From: Anaerolentibacter hominis
GTDB lineage: Bacteria; Bacillota; Clostridia; Lachnospirales; Lachnospiraceae
Direction: 5' to 3'
NCBI RefSeq assembly: GCF_032380675.1
Contig: NZ_JAWDIX010000001.1
Span: forward strand, 248,001 to 312,000
DNA: 64,000 bases
Below the pieces are notes generated by a model. It saw nothing but the letters and a program-made list of their open reading frames with translations. It did not search any database and was not told the origin of the DNA. Shown piece by piece: positions 59,740-64,000 of the stretch (positions within the stretch are counted from its first letter, which is position 1; each line of letters starts with the position of its first letter). The translations under genes and the position numbers were made by a program.

Positions 59740-61863
59740 TTAATTCATGGCAAGGGGCCCGGACTGACCGGGATTCTTGCTTCCTCCTTCTTTTATTTTT
59801 TTCGGTCCGAAACCGATGGAAGTTTTACAGATTACCTTATCAAACATGAGGAACATGGACGGCAGAACACACAGTACGATAACGGTACTGATGATTGCGC
59901 CTCTGGAAAGCAGGGTACAGATGGAACTGATCATGTCTATCTCAGAATAAAGTCCAACACCAAACGTAGCGGCAAAGAAACTGAAACCGCTGATCAGGAT
60001 GGACTTCATCGACGTCTGATGGGCAATGCCGACAGCTTCCCGCTTGCTTTTTCCTTTATTCCGCTCTTTTTGATAACGGCTGGTCATCAGGATTGCATAG
60101 TCGACGGTTGCCCCAAGCTGTATCGTTCCGATCACCACGCTGGCTACAAAAGGCAGGGTGGTTCCTGCGAAGTAAGCAAAGGCCATATTCATGCAAATGG
60201 CAAATTCAATCACCGCCACCAGGATAACCGGAAGTGAGATTGAACGGAACAAGATCATAATGATAATAAAAATAGCGGCGATGGAAGCAATGCTTACATT
60301 CCTGAAATCCACTGAGGTAATATCTTTTAAATCTTTGGTCAGAGGTGCTTCGCCGATAACCATGGATTCGGAGCTGAATGTTTTGACAATGTGATTCAGA
60401 TCTTCGATCTGCCTATTCACTTCATCGGTGGCCGTCTGGTAATCAGAACAGACGAAAATCACCTCATAGTCATCGCTTTTCACCATATCGGTGAGATCGG
60501 AGGGAATGAAACTATCCGGGATTCCCGGACCCACAAAACTATTCAGGCCGACCGTGTATTTAACCCCCGGAACCTGCTCGATCTGACTGATCAGAGCCTC
60601 TTTTTCTTTCGCACTCATCCCGCTTTTCAGCAGGACCATGTGCATATTATTCATATCAAAATGATCCTGAAGCTTCTGGTTTGCAATATTGCTGGGCAGT
60701 GACTGCGGCAGAGATTCATCAATCTTATAGTACACATCTACATGGTTGTTGCCGTAAATAGAAGGGACCAGAAGAACCAGGAAGATAAGAATAAAAGCCA
60801 CATGATGCTTTGTGATAAATCCGGATAACCTTGCCAAATCCGGTATCAGGGGTTTATGGCGCGTTTTTTCTATAAGCTTATCTGATAATAAAATCAATGA
60901 GGGCAGCAGGGTGATACAGCAGAGGACACCGATTATAACACCCTTTGCCATGACAATGCCGATATCCCTGCCAAGGGTGAAGCTCATAAAGCAAAGGGCC
61001 GCAAAACCTGCTATTGTGGTGATCGAACTGCCGGTTACGGATTTAAATGTATTTGAAATAGCGTGAGCCATTGCCCGGTCTTTTTCGCCCGGAAAACGCT
61101 TTTTATTGTCTTCGTAGCTATTGAGCAGGAAGATAGAATAATCCATTGTTACACCCAGCTGCAGGACGGCAGTCAGTGCTTTTGTGATATAGGAGATTTC
61201 ACCCAGGAAGAAGTTGCTGCCCAGATTATAGAGAATGGATATCCCGATGCTGAACAGGAAAATAAAAGGTACCAGATAGGACTCCATTGTAAGGGACAGA
61301 ACGGCCAGACATAAAACGGCGGCGATTACCACGTAAATGGGCATCTCGCGCAGGGATAGATCTTTGATATCCGTTACCACACCGCTCATACCGCTGATGA
61401 AGCACTGTTTATCACAGAGTTTTCGCATCTGAGCAATTGCTTCCATGGTCTCGTCAGAGGATGTTGTATTGTCAAACAGAGCAATCATCATCGTGGCGTC
61501 CCCATGATAGAAAGCAGTCCGGATGTCTTCCGGAAGCATTTCGATCGGCACGCTTAAATCGAATACGTCATCGTACCAGATGACATCTGTTACATGTTCC
61601 ACTTCTTTTATCTGTTCTTTCAGAACGGTTACGTCCTTTAAAGGCATATCCTCCACGACAACCATGGAGAACGCGCCCATGCCGAACTGATCCACCAGAA
61701 TATCCTGGCCTTTCATTGTTTCCAGATCGTCCGGCAGATAACTGAGCAGATCATAGTTGATTCTCGTGTTGGCGATTCCGATAAAGGACGGAATCAGAAG
61801 CAGGAGACAGATCATCACTATGAGTTTTTTGTGTTTGACGATCTTTTTCGCAAACTGAATCAT
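59740..61863 (-). CDS. MMPL/RND-family membrane transporter
   Basis: A 707-residue transporter with two repeats, each with one TM helix, a large extracytoplasmic loop and a block of five or six helices. The second helix groups contain LGVTMDYSIFLLNSYEDN and LGATVDYAILMTSRYQKE, the Asp-Tyr pairs of MMPL/RND proton relays. GAGGAGG six bases upstream fixes ATG 61863. Such proteins export lipids or drugs. It is divergent from a TetR gene with three shared operator palindromes between them, and is co-transcribed with the heptad-repeat protein. Confidence 0.92.
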   Translation of the reverse strand: MIQFAKKIVKHKKLIVMICLLLLIPSFIGIANTRINYDLLSYLPDDLETMKGQDILVDQFGMGAFSMVVVEDMPLKDVTVLKEQIKEVEHVTDVIWYDDVFDLSVPIEMLPEDIRTAFYHGDATMMIALFDNTTSSDETMEAIAQMRKLCDKQCFISGMSGVVTDIKDLSLREMPIYVVIAAVLCLAVLSLTMESYLVPFIFLFSIGISILYNLGSNFFLGEISYITKALTAVLQLGVTMDYSIFLLNSYEDNKKRFPGEKDRAMAHAISNTFKSVTGSSITTIAGFAALCFMSFTLGRDIGIVMAKGVIIGVLCCITLLPSLILLSDKLIEKTRHKPLIPDLARLSGFITKHHVAFILIFLVLLVPSIYGNNHVDVYYKIDESLPQSLPSNIANQKLQDHFDMNNMHMVLLKSGMSAKEKEALISQIEQVPGVKYTVGLNSFVGPGIPDSFIPSDLTDMVKSDDYEVIFVCSDYQTATDEVNRQIEDLNHIVKTFSSESMVIGEAPLTKDLKDITSVDFRNVSIASIAAIFIIIMILFRSISLPVILVAVIEFAICMNMAFAYFAGTTLPFVASVVIGTIQLGATVDYAILMTSRYQKERNKGKSKREAVGIAHQTSMKSILISGFSFFAATFGVGLYSEIDMISSICTLLSRGAIISTVIVLCVLPSMFLMFDKVICKTSIGFGPKKIKEGGSKNPGQSGPLAMN

Positions 61864-61923
61864 CGTATTCCTCCTCATTCCCTATTTTTGTGCAGCCGGC
61901 CGGATTTAGGACCGGCCGAGAAA

Positions 61924-61936
61924 TGACTACTAGTCA
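61924..61936. promoter_or_regulatory. TetR operator site 1
   Basis: TGACTACTAGTCA, a palindrome with the TGAC-N5-GTCA shape shared by three sites in this divergent gap. It lies closest to the transporter gene. Confidence 0.65.
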
Positions 61937-61969
61937 ATTTATTCACCGTTATTTGTTATATGCCAAAAC

Positions 61970-61982
61970 TGACCATTAGTCA
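61970..61982. promoter_or_regulatory. TetR operator site 2
   Basis: TGACCATTAGTCA, centred 46 bases from site 1. Likely bound by the TetR protein encoded at 62103. Confidence 0.65.
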
Positions 61983-62019
61983 ATTGGATGGACAGAGAAT
62001 TAATAAAAATTTAATAATA

Positions 62020-62047
62020 TTGACTTTTGGTCAGTTTTGAATAGAAT
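62020..62047 (+). promoter_or_regulatory. tetR promoter overlapped by operator site 3
   Basis: TTGACT (62020-62025) and TAGAAT (62042-62047) with a 16-base spacer form a promoter for tetR. TGACTTTTGGTCA (62021-62033) overlaps the -35 box, so binding would block it: a self-repression arrangement. It is centred 51 bases from site 2. Confidence 0.65.
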
Positions 62048-62102
62048 AAAAGATAAGAATGTAATGGCAGCTGCTGCGGGGGAATGGAAGAAGGGATAAA
62101 CA

Positions 62103-62714
62103 GTGAGTAAAGTCGAAGACAAAAAGAAGAGAAAAAAAGATGCGCTCTTTAACACCGCCTTTGAGCTTTTTACTACCAAGGGGATTAATAAAACTGCAAT
62201 ATCGGACATTGTTGAGCGCGCGGGGGTTGCGAAGGGAACGTTCTATCTTTATTTTAAGGACAAATATGATATAAGAAATAAGCTGATTGTCCACAAAGCC
62301 AATGAATTGTTCTCCCTGGCGGAGGGAGCGCTGAATCAGACACAGATTTCGGGGTTTGAGGACAGTATGCTGTTTATCATCGACTATATTCTGGACCGGC
62401 TGACCGAGGACCCGTCCTTGCTGCGCTTTATCGCAAAGAACCTGGGATGGGGAGTCTTTAATAAGGCGTTGAATCTGCCGAGGGAGAATAATGCGCCGAA
62501 TTTCTATGAGCTTTATCTGGAAATGATACGCAGAGATAAGGCGGATTATGAGGACCCGGATAAGATGCTGTTTACGATAATCGAACTGACCAGTTCCACC
62601 TGCTTTACGACGATTCTGGAGGAAGATCCTTTTTCCATAGAAGAGTTCAGGCCCCATCTGCATCGGAGCATCCGGGCGATTATGAGAGAATATCAGAAGG
62701 AGGAAACGGCTTAG
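62103..62714 (+). CDS. TetR/AcrR-family repressor
   Basis: A 203-residue TetR regulator with N-terminal helix-turn-helix NKTAISDIVERAGVAKGTFY LYF (residues about 31-52; key part VAKGTFYLYFKDK) and a helical ligand/dimer domain. It starts at GTG 62103 after AAGGG. It faces away from the MMPL transporter, with three TGAC-N5-GTCA palindromes in the gap, one over its own promoter. It most likely represses the transporter unit and itself until a substrate is bound. Confidence 0.92.
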   Translation: MSKVEDKKKRKKDALFNTAFELFTTKGINKTAISDIVERAGVAKGTFYLYFKDKYDIRNKLIVHKANELFSLAEGALNQTQISGFEDSMLFIIDYILDRLTEDPSLLRFIAKNLGWGVFNKALNLPRENNAPNFYELYLEMIRRDKADYEDPDKMLFTIIELTSSTCFTTILEEDPFSIEEFRPHLHRSIRAIMREYQKEETA

Positions 62715-62727
62715 CCGGACGAAGAGT

Positions 62728-63432
62728 ATGGGAGAGGTTATAGCGGCAAGAACATTAAATGAACTGTACATTATACTGGATATTTGTTTTCTGATGATTT
62801 TGTTCGGTGTACTGATGTATACGAAGCGGTATATGGCGGCAATTGTGGGGATTCTGGGCGGAATTTTATATCTGGCTGTGGATTACGGGATCTTCTATCT
62901 GCTGTTAAATACCAGGACAGTACAGGGGGCCGACACTTTCTGGTTTCTGCTTTGGCTTTCCATGAGCTATGGATTTACCAATTTTGTCTGGATATGGCTG
63001 TGGCTGGATAAGGATAAGAACCGGCTGGAATGGTCTGTCCTGATCTTGTCGGGCTGGCTGTGCACCGCTCTTCTCAGCCAGAATTTCGGACAGGCTTTTG
63101 GAACAATTACGATTTCGAGGGGAACCGGACAGTATCACGGCGTGATGGCGCTGATCCTGTTTGTAGGATATGCTCTGTTGTGTGTTTCTAACATTAAGAA
63201 CCGGCAGAAAGGAAATACGGTGAATCTGTGGGACATTTTAAGCATAGGTATTCTGGTTCAGTTTGCCTGGGAATTTGTGCTGCTGATTACCGGTATCCGG
63301 CCTCAGGGAATTGCTCCATTGGTTGTAAATTCGCTGCTGGAGACCAATCTGGGCCTGCCATACCTGTACTTCATCCACCGGGCTGTGATGAGCCGGTTTG
63401 GGGAGGATCTAAAAAGAAGGAAACGGGAATAA
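62728..63432 (+). CDS. Hypothetical membrane protein co-transcribed with tetR
   Basis: A 234-residue protein with about seven hydrophobic helices (for example LYIILDICFLMILFGVLMY at 13-31) and a basic C-terminus (KRRKRE). It follows tetR by 13 bases in the same direction. It contains many Trp and Tyr residues near helix ends. No family is recognised. Its place in the tetR unit suggests it is regulated with the transporter. Confidence 0.7.
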   Translation: MGEVIAARTLNELYIILDICFLMILFGVLMYTKRYMAAIVGILGGILYLAVDYGIFYLLLNTRTVQGADTFWFLLWLSMSYGFTNFVWIWLWLDKDKNRLEWSVLILSGWLCTALLSQNFGQAFGTITISRGTGQYHGVMALILFVGYALLCVSNIKNRQKGNTVNLWDILSIGILVQFAWEFVLLITGIRPQGIAPLVVNSLLETNLGLPYLYFIHRAVMSRFGEDLKRRKRE

Positions 63433-63461
63433 AAATCATGGAGTAAATAGGCTCCATCTGT

Positions 63462-63500
63462 AAAACGCCGCTGCAAAATCTGATTTTGCAGCGGCGTTTT
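63462..63500 (+). terminator. Terminator of the tetR unit
   Basis: Perfect 19-bp arms (63462-63480 and 63482-63500) with a T run, a very strong stem. Confidence 0.92.
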
Positions 63501-63584
63501 TATCGTAGTGGAAACTACCCTTAATCTCATTTTAATGCATCGGGATTGTCCTCTAACACTACCTTTATTTTAATTATGATACCA

Positions 63585-63613
63585 TTGACCCGTAAAAAAT
63601 AAAAAATCATAAA
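63585..63613 (+). promoter_or_regulatory. Probable kdp promoter
   Basis: TTGACC (63585-63590) and CATAAA (63608-63613) with a 17-base spacer lie 28 bases before kdpF. No riboswitch-like fold is evident between the terminator and kdpF. Confidence 0.45.
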
Positions 63614-63640
63614 TCCGGCATAGAAGAAGGGGGAGATGAT

Positions 63641-63730
63641 ATGGGTGCTGTAATATGGGCGATTGGAGCAGTTGCCGCGGGAATTCTTGTCTATTTGACC
63701 GTAATCTTATTGAGAGGTGATAAAGCGTGA
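63641..63730 (+). CDS. kdpF: KdpF, small subunit of the potassium-transporting ATPase
   Basis: A 29-residue single-helix peptide (GAVIWAIGAVAAGILVYLTV) with GGGGGAG upstream. Its size, hydrophobic nature and place directly before kdpA identify it as KdpF, which stabilises the KdpFABC complex. Its stop overlaps the kdpA start by four bases (GTGA). Confidence 0.85.
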   Translation: MGAVIWAIGAVAAGILVYLTVILLRGDKA

Positions 63731-64000
63731 GCCAGACAATTTTACAATATGGCCTGTACCTGGTTGTGCTGGTTGTCCTTGCCATTCCGCTGGGCGCCTA
63801 CATCGGTAAGGTCATGAACGGAGAGAAGGTTTTTCTGACCAGACTATGCGCTCCCTGTGAGAAGCTGATCTACAGGATCATGCATGTGGACTCCGGGGAG
63901 GAAATGAACTGGAAAAAGTATCTGGCCAGTGTTTTAGTGTTTAATGCCTTCGGGCTTGTACTGCTGTTTGCAATTCAAATGCTGCAGGGGGCCCTTCCCG
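63727..64000 (+). CDS. kdpA: KdpA, potassium-binding channel subunit (N-terminal part)
   Basis: The first 91 residues of KdpA run to the end of the window. The N-terminal helix (ILQYGLYLVVLVVLAIPLG) is followed by AYIGKVMNGEK, YRIMHVDSGEEMNWKKYL and VLVFNAFGLVLLFAIQMLQG, all typical. The start is GTG 63727, overlapping kdpF. KdpB, KdpC and the KdpDE regulators should follow outside the window. Confidence 0.93.
   Translation, partial: MSQTILQYGLYLVVLVVLAIPLGAYIGKVMNGEKVFLTRLCAPCEKLIYRIMHVDSGEEMNWKKYLASVLVFNAFGLVLLFAIQMLQGALP

Noticed and set aside
58003..60237. Long plus-strand frames opposite the heptad-repeat and MMPL genes
   Set aside because: They are antisense shadows caused by regular codon use in the minus-strand genes; they lack RBS and family motifs.
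1..64000. CRISPR arrays, rRNA operons, complete insertion sequences and known riboswitches
   Set aside because: No regularly spaced repeats, no rRNA sequence, no intact transposase and no recognisable riboswitch core were seen.

Overview
The window looks like a chromosomal segment of a gut-type Clostridia bacterium (Bacillota), most likely a Lachnospiraceae member. This is inferred from gene content, not from a marker gene: a permuted clostridial-style PstS, KdpF/KdpA, MutS2, a YhaM-type exoribonuclease, DUF1848, DUF5714 and TIGR04076 proteins, an HPK10-type sensor kinase, and moderate GC with strong AGGAGG-type ribosome binding sites. There is no rRNA and no CRISPR array. One tRNA (Val, CAC) is present.

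Layout. 0-2.3 kb: end of an aminotransferase, trmL, an AgrC-like sensor kinase with a degraded ATP site, and a divergent 29-residue Trp-rich peptide gene with its own terminator. 2.4-9.4 kb: a phosphate-starvation unit, pstS-pstC-pstA-pstB-phoU-response regulator-sensor kinase, behind a Pho-box-like repeat and with an elaborate hairpin block before pstB. 9.5-20.6 kb: housekeeping and regulation: an MFS exporter divergent from an AraC regulator, mutS2 followed by a two-component pair, an HtrA-like protein that has lost its catalytic triad, an HD-domain exoribonuclease and rlmD. 20.6-24.0 kb: an AT-rich accessory patch beginning at the 3' end of rlmD, with a second copy of the rlmD 3' end, a possible HEPN protein between short direct repeats, and a KilA-N gene broken by a 10-bp tandem duplication. 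24.0-34.7 kb: many single genes (esterase, CorA, Cys amidase, transglutaminase-like protein, MerR/GNAT pair, DUF362, ferredoxin-nitroreductase), including a decayed DUF1810 gene. 34.7-41.5 kb: plant-sugar use, a GH51 arabinofuranosidase, an AraC regulator and the rhaM-rhaB-rhaA-rhaD rhamnose operon. 41.6-46.4 kb: HxlR regulator, ComB-like phosphatase, Zn-type macrodomain hydrolase, polysaccharide deacetylase, C45 acyltransferase and GreA.

46.4-50.4 kb is a second AT-rich accessory island. It holds a complete retron (msr-msd RNA plus a reverse transcriptase fused to a TOPRIM-like domain, the architecture of retron Ec67/Eco2), a decayed TnpV gene, a Fic protein with an N-terminal DNA-binding domain, and a frameshifted winged-helix fragment. 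50.4-64 kb: tyrosine phosphatase, NSS transporter, tRNA-Val, an M50-like membrane protease with a TPR-like tail, phosphoesterase, PgsA-type synthase, DUF1848, LysR, then an MMPL/RND transporter and heptad-repeat partner opposite a TetR gene with three matching operator palindromes, and the start of the kdp operon.

The window also carries dispersed palindromic elements. One large hairpin family occurs three times, a twin-palindrome leader sits directly before the start codons of two unrelated genes, and a CTGCGGC-type hairpin occurs twice. They are the clearest structure that gene annotation does not explain. All functional calls rest on reading motifs and context; no database search was run.
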